Assembly (NCBI GenBank): GCA_004352715.1
Contig: SCFE01000117.1
Span: 1,491,177 to 1,523,079 of the forward strand
From: Hofstenia miamia
Lineage: Eukaryota > Xenacoelomorpha > Acoela
DNA: 31,903 bases
Reading direction: 5' to 3'
Shown: one piece after another, positions 10,756-22,110 of the stretch
Position numbering within the stretch: the stretch's first letter is position 1
How the letters are laid out: each line of letters begins with the position of its first letter
The notes under the pieces: model-generated
Database searches by the model: none
What the model saw: the letters and a program-made list of their open reading frames with translations, nothing else
Told to the model about the DNA's origin: nothing
Program-made: the position numbers and the translations under genes

Positions 10756-12498
10756 TAACAAATGAAAGTCCCATGGAAAAAATATCAATAGTAGACATTG
10801 TGAACAAAATGGGAATATGTTCAAGTGAACTATCAATATTCAAAGAACCAATGACAAAATATATGTGGGAAGCAACATCTGAAACATGACTAAGACAACT
10901 TGAAAATCAACCATGGATAACAACCAAGAAAATACTTAAGAAGAAATTGACTAGCAAAGAAGACATTAGAAAGGCAATGGAACAGAAAAACATGCAACAA
11001 GTTCTACAAGAAGCTATGGAAAGATATGAAAGGGATAGGCTACAATGCACATTCACTAAAATTATTAAAAGTGCAGAAATGATGAGAAAAGGTGGGATAA
11101 CAGAACCAGTAGAAGTCTGTGAGATGGTTACAAAATCATAAAGAGAAATAATGGATGAGGAAGAGCTAAAAACAACCTCAAAACTTTTGCTATCTCTTAA
11201 GACAAAAAAAAAATTTATAGAATAAATATTGAAAAGTGGGGAGAAAGAAATTTGGTGAAAACAATAGAATGGATTGATACAGGTGATGAACGTTTCCTAA
11301 TAGAAATCAAAGTAACAAAGGAAGCTAAGGAAATATAGGAAAGAAACTATCAGAAAATCAAAGAACAACAAACAGTAGCAACAATGAAGCTAATGTTCAT
11401 GTAAGCTTTTACAAAGACAGAATTAGAGGAGCTACTGAAGCCATATAACCAAATAGCAATCAACATTGAGTGTATTACATCAAAAATAGATATAAAAGAA
11501 GAGATACAACTAAAACTAAGCAGATGAGGACTAACTCAAGCATTTTGGAGTACAATAACAGATGGAAAAATAAACTATCCAGCAATGATAGCCTAGAAAT
11601 AGTGCTGACAACAACAGGGTCATACAGAGAGATAGAACAACAGATAGATATGAAAATCCTTTATATGCATGCCACCAGAAACAATCTTTATACCAATGAG
11701 CCTTCATGCACAAAAATAAATCATATGTTAACACAAAGGAGAAGGCAAGAACAATCATGGAAAAAGAAGAATATAGGAAGTCAAAGGAGATTATGCTAAG
11801 AAATAACAATCATGAGAAAGTGTATATCAAAGGGTTGATAACCCCTTATCAGCTATACACACAAGGGAAACTGATAAACATACAATTGAAAGATCTACAA
11901 AATGAGATTGAAAACCTCATACTGAAGGTGATAATGCTATTTTCAGGAGTGAATGACATAGTATGGATGGATGTCTGGGAAAAATTAATACTGCTACTAT
12001 AATGTTAACAAAAGCATAGAGATAGTCAAAATGATGAGGATAAATAAAAATGACCCAAATGAGATCAGTGAACAAGAAGTAATAGACAATATCAGCTTCT
12101 TCTATAAAGATGTGGCAAACATGAGGAGTTCAAAGAAAGTGTTCACATTTTTCTACCCAGAGACAGCAATAAGAGAAGACCTAGCACATACAAGTCAAGC
12201 TGATGCACAAATGACATTGATGATTGGATTAAAAGGAATACAGCACTACCAAAAATATTACAAGATATTTTCAAGGAAGATAAATGAACTGAGAGAAATA
12301 ATGCTGATAGCAGAGAACATTAGAGAAGCAAAGTTCCTGAAATATGCAAATGCAGTAACAATGAAAAGTGAGGCAGTACTAAAAAAAGACAAAACATCCA
12401 GAATTTGAAAAGACAAAATGGGATGATCAGCAAGCAGAATTGATAATAAGAAAAGTAGACACACTAGTACATGGAGAGCAAGCTGAGGAGGGTGTGTA
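10756..12498 (+). pseudogene. Decayed coding region, family not recognised
   Basis: Plus-strand frames in series cover the interior between the direct repeats. From about 10,762 to 11,590 one frame is readable with about five stops: it includes T-K-K-I-L-K-K-K, the open stretch 10947-11141 (E-A-M-E-R-Y-E-R-D-R-L-Q), I-E-W-I-D-T-G-D-E-R-F and A-F-W-S-T-I-T-D-G-K-I-N-Y-P-A-M-I-A. It goes on in other frames through 11706-12002 and 12031-12408 (I-S-F-F-Y-K-D-V-A-N-M-R-S, V-F-T-F-F-Y-P-E-T-A-I) and ends K-T-K-W-D-D-Q-Q-A-E-L-I-I-R-K-V-D just before the right repeat. The residue mix (charged, Lys/Glu rich, helical, few Cys) suggests a soluble protein of perhaps 550-600 residues. I see no zinc knuckle, protease, integrase or polymerase motif. 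A gag-like or endogenised viral structural protein is possible, but this is a guess. Confidence 0.35.
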
Positions 12499-12804
12499 GC
12501 ATCATCCAAATGAATAAGCTGCTATAGAAGAAAGTTGATTAGAAGAACTAAGATCAAATTTGAATGTGATTAAAATGGATTGTAAAAAATCATCTTAAAT
12601 TAGTTTGTATGATTGCAACCAAGTAATATCAGTGCAATTGATTATGAATTAGCATTTGTTGATACTATTAATTTTGACCAAATGAAGGGGGTGAAATCAC
12701 TTCCATTAATTTTAGCCACCATATTGGCAGATGGAAGATTCAAAATTTGAAATCAACAGGTACTTTTTCAAGTTACTATAAATAGATTCAATTTAGTTGT
12801 AACA
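12499..12804 (+). repeat. Direct repeat, right copy (LTR-like)
   Basis: 306 bases matching 10491-10754. The last ~80 bases, from ATATTGGCAGAT to GTTGTAACA, are almost identical in the two copies. The copy includes a central block (about 12,650-12,700, containing ACCAAATGAAGGGGGTG) absent from the left copy. Confidence 0.75.
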
Positions 12805-13690
12805 ATTGATAAAGAAATGTCTTTGGACCTCTTATATTATTTACTTATTACGGTTTGATTATTTAATACAATGTCAAGCTAAATGAGTTGTGTTTATTAT
12901 TGGCTTGGATCCATCATGGGAATGATTCAAGGGTCTTTGTGCCAGCCCACAAAAGTGCACTTAGGTTAGGATTAGGGATTTTTTACTCTTGTTTAGCTGG
13001 CTACTGATCATTATCCTGCATGTATTATAATTAACAAACTCAAAATATGGCTGGTATTCCAAAACCTAGGGATTTGTATTTATATTATTTTAGATCCAAA
13101 TTAATGATGATAATGTGACGGAGCATGTAATAGTTATTAAATGTAGGATAGGAAGCTGCTATTTATTAGATTAGTTTTTTAAAACCAAATATATTTGAGT
13201 AATGGCTATACAAATTATAACTATCCAGCTAGTGACAAGTCAGGTTGCAAGTACATGAAACACTTTTACAAATAGAGACTAAGTTGATTGTGTCTTGAGT
13301 ACACACTGAGCTAGGATAGGGTACACATAAGTTGTATCAATGAGCTGAGAAGTGAAACTCAACCAACTGGATCTACTCAAGTACATGATACTGGATGTGG
13401 AGATTGGCTTGGGCAGATGCCCATTACCAATAATTAGAGGAGATACTGAGAGGCTTTGTCACCTAAATAGTGGCTATGATAATGTCTATTAATTAAAGTT
13501 AATGGAATAATAAATGTGGAAGTAAAGCAGTATAAAATTAGTACATCCCTAACTGCAAGTACACTGCTATAGTTATAACAATAAAGCAAGGAAAAACAGA
13601 TGACAATGCCTGGTAGATGATGTTACAATGCAACACAAATCAGAATACACTATTTTATTTAAAAATTTAATTAACACTTTAAATCATATC
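12805..13690. other. AT-rich stretch, no gene seen
   Basis: About 890 bases between the right direct repeat and the LINE ORF1 C-terminal part. It must be a further insertion or duplication relative to LINE copy 2, which has no such sequence between its two corresponding ORF1 parts. Nothing in it is recognised. Confidence 0.4.
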
Positions 13691-13695
13691 TTAGG

Positions 13696-14140
13696 TCTGA
13701 TGTAATTTTTGTAGGAGAAGTCACACTGTTTCCACATAATAGCATATTGAATAAAAAGGTTCAAGAACTAAATTTTCTTATCCACCAAAATGCAAAAATT
13801 CTAATGTATACCATTTTTAACAACTCTCAATATTTTTATTTAGGACATAACATCAACAATAAATTATTTGCACAGGATGGTACCCGTTTCCTTTGATGAG
13901 GTTACTCAAAACTAGTGTGCAAAATTAAAGAATTCTTTGATGAAACACTGCCCTGTATTCAATGCTATAACAGCACTGCACTGCCACATTTCAAATGCCA
14001 TGCTGCCACCTTCATGTTGCCCATGTTTGAGCACCCACAGCACCAATAAGTTTTTCTGTCTCATCAGTTTAATTCGCCTAATCAATGCTCACCTTTTCAT
14101 TAAACCTCTGCTTCTGCCTTGTCATCCTCACTAGCTAATT
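13696..14140 (+). pseudogene. LINE copy 1, ORF1 C-terminal part
   Basis: Sixty-six open codons (13696-13893) read V-I-F-V-G-E-V-T-L-F-P, then L-N-K-K-V-Q-E-L-N-F-L-I, then D-G-T-R-F and a stop. They align residue by residue with LINE copy 2 at 25,268-25,470 (G-E-I-A-L-F-P, L-N-K-K-L-V-E-L-N-L-L-I), including a shared TTTTTATTTAGGA at DNA level. This is the last part of the SGNH domain, where D-G-x-H is expected to supply the catalytic His; here it reads D-G-T-R-F. A looser Pro/His/Ser/Cys-rich tail follows to about 14,140, similar in character to the ORF1 tail of copy 2. The Polinton begins 27 bases later. Confidence 0.55.
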
Positions 14141-14160
14141 TCTTCACATTAGAAGAAATT

Positions 14161-14166
14161 CACAAA
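14161..14166. repeat. Polinton target-site duplication, left
   Basis: CACAAA immediately before the AGTAGT terminus; the right flank is CACAAG. Polintons make 6-bp target duplications, and five of six bases match. Confidence 0.6.
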
Positions 14167-14732
14167 AGTAGTAAGATGACAGGGAGAGGAGGTTCCTATG
14201 GAACACACTGAAATGATTTTATTGATAAAAAGAAATGTTTTTGACAGAGTTAAATTAGATTTCTTTGAAGAAGTTTTATTTTTCATTTTTTAGAATTGTG
14301 CAAACTGACATATTTGCTTCTGTTAATATAGTTATGACATGTTCATTGTAACAATGTTTTTAATAATGCAACATTCTGTATAAGGAAAATAATTCATAGA
14401 TGTAAAACCCAACACTTGGGTATAACATTTTAAATTTTGTATAGATGTATATTTCAACATGTATAATTGTTAATCAAAGATGTAGCATGCAAAGTGAAAA
14501 AATTATAACTATATATTCATCAATTGTATATAAATTGTGCTAAATGTAAAAGTGTACATAACACAATGGCTCTGAAGGATGAAGTTCAGCATTGTGCAAG
14601 ATACATCTTGTAAAGTTTCCCCTTCATTCTAAAATATGACAGCATTTCCATATTCACCCAAGAGGTGGCCATGAGAAATGTGTTAAGCCATTTATTTAAT
14701 GTGGCCTATTATTACCACAGACCTAAACACAT
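14167..14732 (+). repeat. Polinton terminal inverted repeat, left
   Basis: Aligns with the reverse complement of 23696-24348. Shared anchors, outside in: GTTCCTATGG (14,191), TTTTTGAC followed by GTTAAATT (about 14,240), AACAATGTTT (about 14,350), GAAAATAATTCATA (about 14,384), ATAAATTGTxCTAAATGTAAAA (about 14,530), AAGTTTCC then TTCATTCTAAAAT (about 14,616) and CCTAAAC (14,722). Many substitutions and indels show great age. Confidence 0.75.
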
Positions 14733-15143
14733 AGTAAGTTAATAATAAAATAATATTATGCCAGACATTTATGACAAAGCAGACAGATTGTAAATAGAGT
14801 GGTGCAATGTTCAGCTTACATTTCAATCTCTTCCCAAATTGAGGCCTTCACAGCAGCATTACCTAAATAGGGTAAATGTGTAATATAGTGAAAATAAATA
14901 CATATACCTTATGTAGGCAGTGTAGTTGAAACAACCAAATACTGCAAAAGAAAACTAGCAATGAAAGAATTTAAATGAACACTCCTTAATTATAGCTATT
15001 TAAAGAATACTTGTTCACAAATAGAGATGAAGCCACAAGACAAAATTTATTTACAAAGTAGTACAAAATCCAGTTAAATGAGTCTATCTAAACAAATTTA
15101 ATAGTTTATAGGAAGAGTATATACAAGTCTATTTTTTTCTCTG
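14733..15143. other. Polinton interior between left repeat and polymerase, no gene
   Basis: AT-rich and CpG-free. It could be the 3' untranslated part of the polymerase gene. No motif recognised. Confidence 0.4.
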
Positions 15144-18100
15144 CTATTTGCTAAGTGTGAGTCTTTTTAGGGGAGGTCCAGTGTCCATATTGGGAGCAGG
15201 TCTTTTCAGCTGTGAAGCAGTAGTTGCAATATCTAAAAACATGTATGAATGTATCATACCTTGATTAATAGGTTTACCTCTATGTCCATAAAGCAGGCTT
15301 TGATATTTGTCCAGAAAGTAGCATTTATCATCATAAGGTGTAAGAGAAATTTTGTTAGTGTTCTGGACTGAAATATCATGATTTTGACTTCTAAATGCTG
15401 TTATTGAATGACAAAGAATTTCTTTATAGTCCAAAATTGATTCAAAGAGATCAAAGTTCATCATATTCTTGACAGCCCCCAAAACCCCCTTAGTGCTTGC
15501 CTTCTCATTTCACATGCTGTTTGAAACATATTGAACCAAATGCATTTTCAACTTGAGTGCAACTACCTGACTAATGATATCACCACCAAGCTCATCCTTG
15601 ACCTTTAAATATGTCTTTTTGTTTGTTTCACTATATATGTAGTTTAAAAATCAAAGTTGTGTGCTAATGATGCCAGTTCTTCAAAGATATTGTGGGTCCT
15701 TAGTTTATAGAGGAGGGAGTCTGTGTTAGTGTATAAAAGTGCAATTTGATTTTCAAAGGCAGGCTTCATTATATTATATTGGAATTTAAACATTTAGAGT
15801 TTTGAAATGTCCAATATAGTCTGACACACATAATTTGGCTTGTTCCACACAATTTCTTTATTTCTGAGCATGACCTGCAAATTTTCATTAATTATGCTAA
15901 ATGACTTAAATTCTAGCTGCTTGATTAATTTTTCTGCTGCTTCCTGATCCCCAAAAAATTTGGGTTCTGCAGTGTTTTCTTAGAGACTACATTGTTTTGC
16001 CAAATACTGCTTATAAAGGTTCTTCTCAAAATCATTCTTTGCAGCATTATGTTTTGGTGTACTTAAGTCTATGTAGGGCTTTAAAAATGGTGCCTGCCTA
16101 AATTGTAGTGCCCTGTGGAATTTGGTGATCTCTAGCCCTTGTTCAAAATAATATTTCAGCACTTTATAGTGTACCATATACTTTTCCCTCCTGTAAAACA
16201 TTTGAACCAACTTTGCCACTTACCAGATTTCAATCCTAATGACTCTTTAATATTTTTTGTGTATGGCAAGAAATCCTGGTCTTCAATAAAAATCTTGTGT
16301 GGTGCCAAGTGAAAATCAGAATGTCTGTTGTGTAAATTACTGAGATATTCCAGGTCAAACTTCAAGAAATAGCCAATATCTCCATCCTGAGGTGCATTCA
16401 AAATATAATTTAGTGGTGCATTTGTCCACTCCAAAGATAGCATAATGGATTCTTTTTCAGGGTCATAGCCCTCCACCATGGGATTGTTGTCCATAAAATA
16501 TCAGTCTGAGTTAATGCCTGGCATGTCTCCTAAAATGTCAGCTTCAATAAAATTTAGTTGGTTTAACATGGCATTCCAGCTAAAGTTGGACAATGTAAAA
16601 AAATGTGCAGGATCCAGTCCATATGTCTGTTTGCTTTCAAGATGAAATTCACAAAGTGCATCTGCCAGCAACAGTGTATATGCCATTAATTATTTATTGT
16701 GGAAGTCTTTAAATGTGGTACACCCTTTATTAACCCAAGCATTGTTCTGTTCATGTTGAGGCTCCTCCTGTGTTAAAGATATTTTTCTGGTTCATCAATT
16801 ATACCAAAGTTCCAAATTTGGTAGTGAAGTTTCATTAAATTTATCCAATGAGTCAAACCATTAATATGGAAATTGACCTTTGCCTCTGATAAATACTGAT
16901 GCCTTCTGTTGGCCCATGAGTGTTCTTAGAAAATCATAGTTGTCTGAACCAATATTTCTTGTAAGATTTGACAGGCTATCAGTAACAAATGATAAGAATC
17001 TAAAAATCTCAACTCTTCAAAATTTGCCAATTTTATATTTGTAATTATACACAGGGAACATTAGACTAAATGATATGAAATTTTCAGAAGTGCAGGGTAT
17101 GCATGTCAAACTTTCATTTTTCTTGAGATATAAGCTTTTCAATACAAATACATATCATATTTACTGCCATTGTGTGAGAAAACTTGAGTAAATTGAGTGC
17201 TGTGATGTAATATATTGCAATTGTTGTGTGCAACACCACATACTTTCCTGGTATAATGGCAATGATCAATTACTTTATGAGATGTGAGTTCAAAAGGTTC
17301 ATTGTAGAACACACAAACAGTGAAATTCTCCATCAAATATTCTCTATCAGCCTGTGAAATTACCAGTTGACAATGCTTTTGCTTGGCAGTAAATGAAGCT
17401 TTAGAAATTTTGCAAAGTTCATTCCATCCCTCCTCATACATTGCTCCCCTGAAAATATGTTAGTGTAGACTAGCTCTTTTTCAGTGGTGGTCAATATGCT
17501 GATGCCAGATGGGGTTTGGTGAATGTCATCCACATGTGAAAATATTCTGTGGGTCAGGCAAAACACTGAATTTTTCTAGATATGCACTCAATGTCCAATG
17601 CAGCAATAATTGGCACAAAGTTATTTGCTCTATATGCTTTAAATGTTATTTTGTCATTGGGCTGGGGGAAGGTAATTGTAGGCTCACTATTCCCATTGCA
17701 CTTCAATTCATGCTTCATTAAACTTGTAGAGGTTTCAAAACCAGACAAGCATTTAACACAGGAAATTCCATTTTAACATTTTTTTAAGGAAATGAAGACA
17801 GACATTTAATTTGGTAATTACAGCATAATGTCTTGGTTCACCATCTTCTAACAACAGGAGGTTCACTTTTTGTGGATGAGAACTTGTAGATATGTAAGCA
17901 GGCACCAAGCTCCTATCAGTGAGGCTGTACACATTTACAGAAATTTTATTTAAATCCTCAAACTTGCAGAAGTCATTGATTGACATGGGGAATGATAACC
18001 CTGTGTTGGGAAAAACTTGGTGAGGCAATATGTTTCACTTCTTTTTTTAATTTCTGGATGGAGGCAGGCTATAACTGCATATAAGAACCATTTATTTGTT

Positions 18101-18829
18101 TGTGCAGTATAAAGCTAAATCTATTGATGTTTTTCAGCACCCAATTGGAGCCATTTGCTGCATAGATGGTGATGTAGTTGGCATTTCCATCAACCATTTT
18201 AAGGAAATCCCCATCTTTAAAGCCACTACTAAAGACAAGCTCAGGAGAGCTTGTTGAATATAGTAGAACACTCTTTATCTCACCATTTTTTCCTTCACCA
18301 ACTCCACTTCCCAAGACAGGTTCACTTTTCAAAAGAAGTGCTTGTCTATATCCTCTTGAATAATTTCTGTAATTTGAGGGTAAGCATTAAAAAATACAGA
18401 ATAAACATCAGCAAATGTTAGTTGATCACTTTTGTAGAAGGCAAAACTACTGTGACAAGCTGTTTCCACTTTACTAAATGTTGTTGACAGATCATTTACA
18501 ACTTTGAAATTGTGGGAGGTTAAGTTATTATCAAATTTGTTCACATTAGTAAAGTAAATCTCACAAGAAGGACCTAGATATATTCCATCTTTCTCATGTT
18601 TGGATTCAATTTAAGAGTGCACTGATAAGGAGGTTGGGCCAGTAAACCCACACTCAATGCATGAATACATTTTTGTTGGAGAATAATGGGGAATGGGTGT
18701 ATTGTCACTACCTTTCTCAGACTGTTGAGAGGTTGCACTATATGTATTAGCAGCCTTCACTGTGGAGTATTTTTCTAAGAGGGTCCTTAAATTTTCAACA
18801 GGTGAAGAAGTAAATCCTGGAGCATTCAT
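15144..18829 (-). pseudogene. Polinton protein-primed family-B DNA polymerase, broken
   Basis: About 3.7 kb on the minus strand, read through many frames. From the N-terminus: a C-I-E-C-G-F zinc-finger start (18,611-18,829); an N-terminal region (18,069-18,544); I-S-V-N-V-Y-S-L with L-L-L-L-E-D-G-E and H-Y-A-V-I-T (17,753-18,028); exonuclease motif I as L-D-I-E-C-I (about 17,590); L-V-Y-T-N-I-F-S-G-E (about 17,465); the H-C-H-Y-T-R/A-H-N-N-C-N zinc-like cluster and exonuclease II H-N-G-S-K-Y-D (17,139-17,280); L-L-L-A-D (about 16,660); Y-G-L-D-P-A-H (about 16,610); eroded motif A (about 16,480); K-F-H-R-A-L-Q-F and L-K-P-Y-I-D (16,060-16,130); motif B F-G-K-T-M in a shifted frame (15,990-16,004); motif C Y-T-N-T-D-S-L (15,716-15,733); and a C-terminal Y-D-D-K-x-Y-F-L-D. 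Motif C has Asn for the first catalytic Asp, and a stop follows F-G-K-T-M. The tail carries two basic K-R clusters. The layout is that of Polinton polymerases. The start at 18,829 is the first Met of the N-terminal open stretch. Confidence 0.85.
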
Positions 18830-19640
18830 TGTCTAAATGAGAGAAACTAAGCAACTGATATCCACAAGAATCAAAATTGAAATTAAAAATTATATCTCTG
18901 CTCTATAAGAGTTAATAGATTTCACTCACATATAAAAGCAGTGACTGAATATTTAGTGTCACATGAAATTCACAATTTTTAGTTTTATAAATAATACCAA
19001 CAGTAGCAACTATTTCAATGCATTGAATACAAAACAATGTTTAACAGAAAATATTTTCACAAAAATATAGAATTGTAAGCTTTTCAATAGTATTAAAGTA
19101 TTCATGGGATAAAGAATATTATCTTTATTGCATGAAATTTATATTGTTGTAATTATATAAACAGCACAAGTTTTTCAAGAAAAATGAATATCATGTATAC
19201 ATAGACACACACATAGAAAATGCAAAAATGCTTGCAATTCATTATCCATTTATAAATACCAACATTGTTACTTGATAATCATAAATCAATATATAATGAA
19301 ATTTCAAAGTGAATCATTTATTGTTGTGAACCACACTTGTTTAAACACTGTTAATTATATAAAGGTTAATCTGACAGAAAATACATTAATGCAAAAGGGA
19401 TGACATTTACTCAGTTTTCTCAAATAAAGATTTGTATGCTTTTCCAAGTTATATTAAATGCTCTGGAAATAATAATTGTCATAAAAATAAATGCAAGAAA
19501 ACAAGGTTTTTTAAATAGTGGTATATATTCATAATTGTTTAATATATTATAAAATATGAACAGCAAATTCAAAAAAAAATTTAAGATGTATTCAAATTGT
19601 AAATGTGTCCTAGGCCTTAAGAATGCTGAGGAACATTTTC
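18830..19640. other. Polinton interior, no gene seen
   Basis: AT-rich, no CpG seen, stops in all frames. The first ~100 bases may hold the old polymerase promoter, but I see no clear signal. Confidence 0.4.
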
Positions 19641-22110
19641 TGAGTTATATATATGATAATAATATAAATTATGATTATTAGAAGAATATTTTAAGTGCAA
19701 AAATTCAAATCACTGTTGAAATTATACTGGAAATTAAAATCAAATAAAGCCTTTGTCAAAGAGATGTATTTAAACACAAGTCAGTGCAATGTAGATATAG
19801 TGATAGCAGTAACAATATACATTTCTTGCATTCATGTAGATTTATCATCACATGTCAAAGCATTTTTATTAATTAAGCTGCTATATTTTATAATTCCATT
19901 GGAGAAAAAGCACTGAAATTTTACATGCTATTTGATAAAATGCAAAAGAAATCAATGGAGTTACAATCATATAAATGAATTAATGCACATCATAAAATCA
20001 GTTTGCACAAAATGCACAAATAAATTGTCTTAGTATTTACACAGTACTAAAAAAATATGCATTGTGAAAATATATATTGAACAAAAGGGATAATCATAAT
20101 TGAGAATATTGTTATAACAATGCTTAGAAACATTTACAGAAAATCATTCTCAAAGTAAAACACTGGAAATCATATAATGCTTAACACACTTTTTGAATAA
20201 ATAAAAGAATAATTGAGTCAGTTACCAAAAACAGTTTAAAATCAATTAATGTGATACCATAGAATTAGTTGCACAAATGTGTGAATAAAAGGATACTAGT
20301 ATTTACATGGTACTTGAAAAATATGCATTATGAAAATCTTATTGAATGAAGGGAATATTTAAAATTGAAATATTAACACAACAACACTTAAAACATTTAC
20401 AGAAAATCATTGTCAAAGAAAAATGCTGAAATTCATACAATGCTTAACATTTTTTTGAGAAAACAAAAGAATAATTGAGTGAGATACTAAACAATAGCCT
20501 GGGAATAATTTAATATGATACCATATAGAATCAGATTGCATGAATACTTCTGTTTTTAGGTTGTGTGTAATAATAGAAGAACATGCATTATGGAAATTTT
20601 GTTGAATGAAAAGGATATTCATAATGGAAATAATGTTATAACAATGCTTAAAACATATAAAGGAAATCACTAATTAAGAAAAACACTGAAATATATATTT
20701 AACAGGTTTTTGAAAAAATGCATGAATAATTGAGTGAGTTACTATGAAAATTAATTAATATGATATCATATAGAATACTTTTGTTTTTTAGTTTATGCAT
20801 TTTAATAGAAGAACATGCATTATGAAAATAATATAGTGAATGAAAGGAATATTCATAATCAAAATAATATTATAACACCTAAAAAACATATACAGAAAAT
20901 CATTAACAAAGAAGAACACTGAAATTCATGCAATGCTTTAACATGTATTTGAAAAAAATTGCATGAATAATTGAGTGAGTTACTAAAAATGGCCTGGGAA
21001 TTAATTAATACAATACCAAATAGAATCAATTTGCAGGAATACTTTTGTTTTTAGGTTGTGCATAAGAGAAGAACATGCATTATGAAAATAAATTATTGAA
21101 TTAATGGGATATTCATTATTGAAATATCATTCAAACAATGCTTAAAACATATTCAGAAAATCGTTAACAAAAAAAAACACTGAAATATGCATAATGCTTT
21201 AACATGTCTTTCCAAAATTGCATGAATAATGGAATGTTACTAACACCATGAAAATTAATTAATACAATACCATAGAATCAGTTTTGCATGAATGTGTGCA
21301 TACATTTTGTTTTAAGTTGGACATGATAATTGAAGTAATGATCAGGTGAACTTAAAGAACATATTTAATTGGTGAAGAAAAGTGCAAAAAGTTAATTGTG
21401 AAAGCTTTTGAAAAATACCCAATGGAAAAAATCAATATAGTTATCAGCAATAATTAATTCAATAGAATAAGTTTGTGAATAAATTAAGTGTTACCACACA
21501 CACAGTATTTGAAAAATATGCTAAAAATATGTAACAATAGAAGTGTCACTCAGAGTTTGCTATTACAAAATAATTAAATTTCAGGAGTAAATGGACTCTA
21601 GCATTAAGTGATAAGATTTCATACTGACATGACATTAAATTAACAAACAATTTCAAGAAGCAGTCATTGTTATAAAAAGACATAAAATCACTCTCAAAGC
21701 AAAGCACAAAGAGGTAGACTCTAAATCATTTTGAATAATATGATGTATAAATTTCTAATAATCCAAAAAAACTAGCATATATAATTAGTTTGTCCGCAAT
21801 GTGCAAATAAAATTTTTGAAGCAGTAGATGGTACTGGAAAAAATGCACTATGAAATAAAATGTTGAAAGGATAGGATATTTACAATCACAGTGATGCTAT
21901 TCTAACAAGTAGCAATCAAATAATTTCATGAAACAATTATTATTAAACTTTAAGATCATTTACAGAAAAAAGCATTCTCAAAAAAAGCAGTGAAATCTAT
22001 ATAACATTTAAGACTTTTTGAAAAAATATATAAGAAAAATGTCTTACACAATTATGGATCAGCATTTATAAACATTTTCAGAAACATTGTAAAAATATAA
22101 TTGAAATAAC
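19640..22110 (+). repeat. Degenerate tandem array, unit about 260 bp
   Basis: A block close to ACAATGCTTAAAACAT followed by CAGAAAATCATT recurs at about 20,118, 20,383, 20,640, 20,875 and 21,135, and in weaker form near 21,400, 21,670 and 21,945. Each is followed about 30 bases later by an ACACTGAAAT-like block, then an AATAATTGAGTGAGTTAC-like block, then a GATACCATATAGAATCAGTTTGCA-like block. Successive spacings are about 265, 257, 235 and 260 bases. A more diverged unit seems to precede the series near 19,860. This is a satellite-like array inside the Polinton, diverged by substitutions and indels. Confidence 0.7.

Larger units (their letters stand above)
10491..12804 (+). mobile_element. 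Repeat-bounded 2.3-kb segment of unknown type
   Basis: Two diverged direct repeats (264 and 306 bases) enclose a 1.74-kb interior that carries a decayed plus-strand coding region filling almost all of it. The layout resembles a small LTR element, but I see no clear primer-binding site, polypurine tract, reverse transcriptase, or matching target duplication (ATGA before, ATTG after). Because the repeats also contain LINE ORF1 sequence (H-H-P-N-E then E-E-S-x-L-E-E-L in both), a segmental duplication or an assembly join are serious alternatives. Confidence 0.4.

Noticed and set aside
12960-12980. TTAGG-like words suggesting an interstitial telomere repeat
   Set aside because: Only two or three imperfect copies; no array.
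17509-17776. Plus-strand open frames overlapping the polymerase
   Set aside because: Antisense shadows of the conserved exonuclease region of the minus-strand polymerase.
20413-20670. 85-codon minus-strand open frame in the Polinton
   Set aside because: It lies within the tandem array, and equivalent frames are broken in other units, so it is chance.
19640-22110. CRISPR-like regular repeats
   Set aside because: Unit length about 260 bases with all parts diverging alike; no short identical repeat with unique spacers, and the context is an animal transposon.
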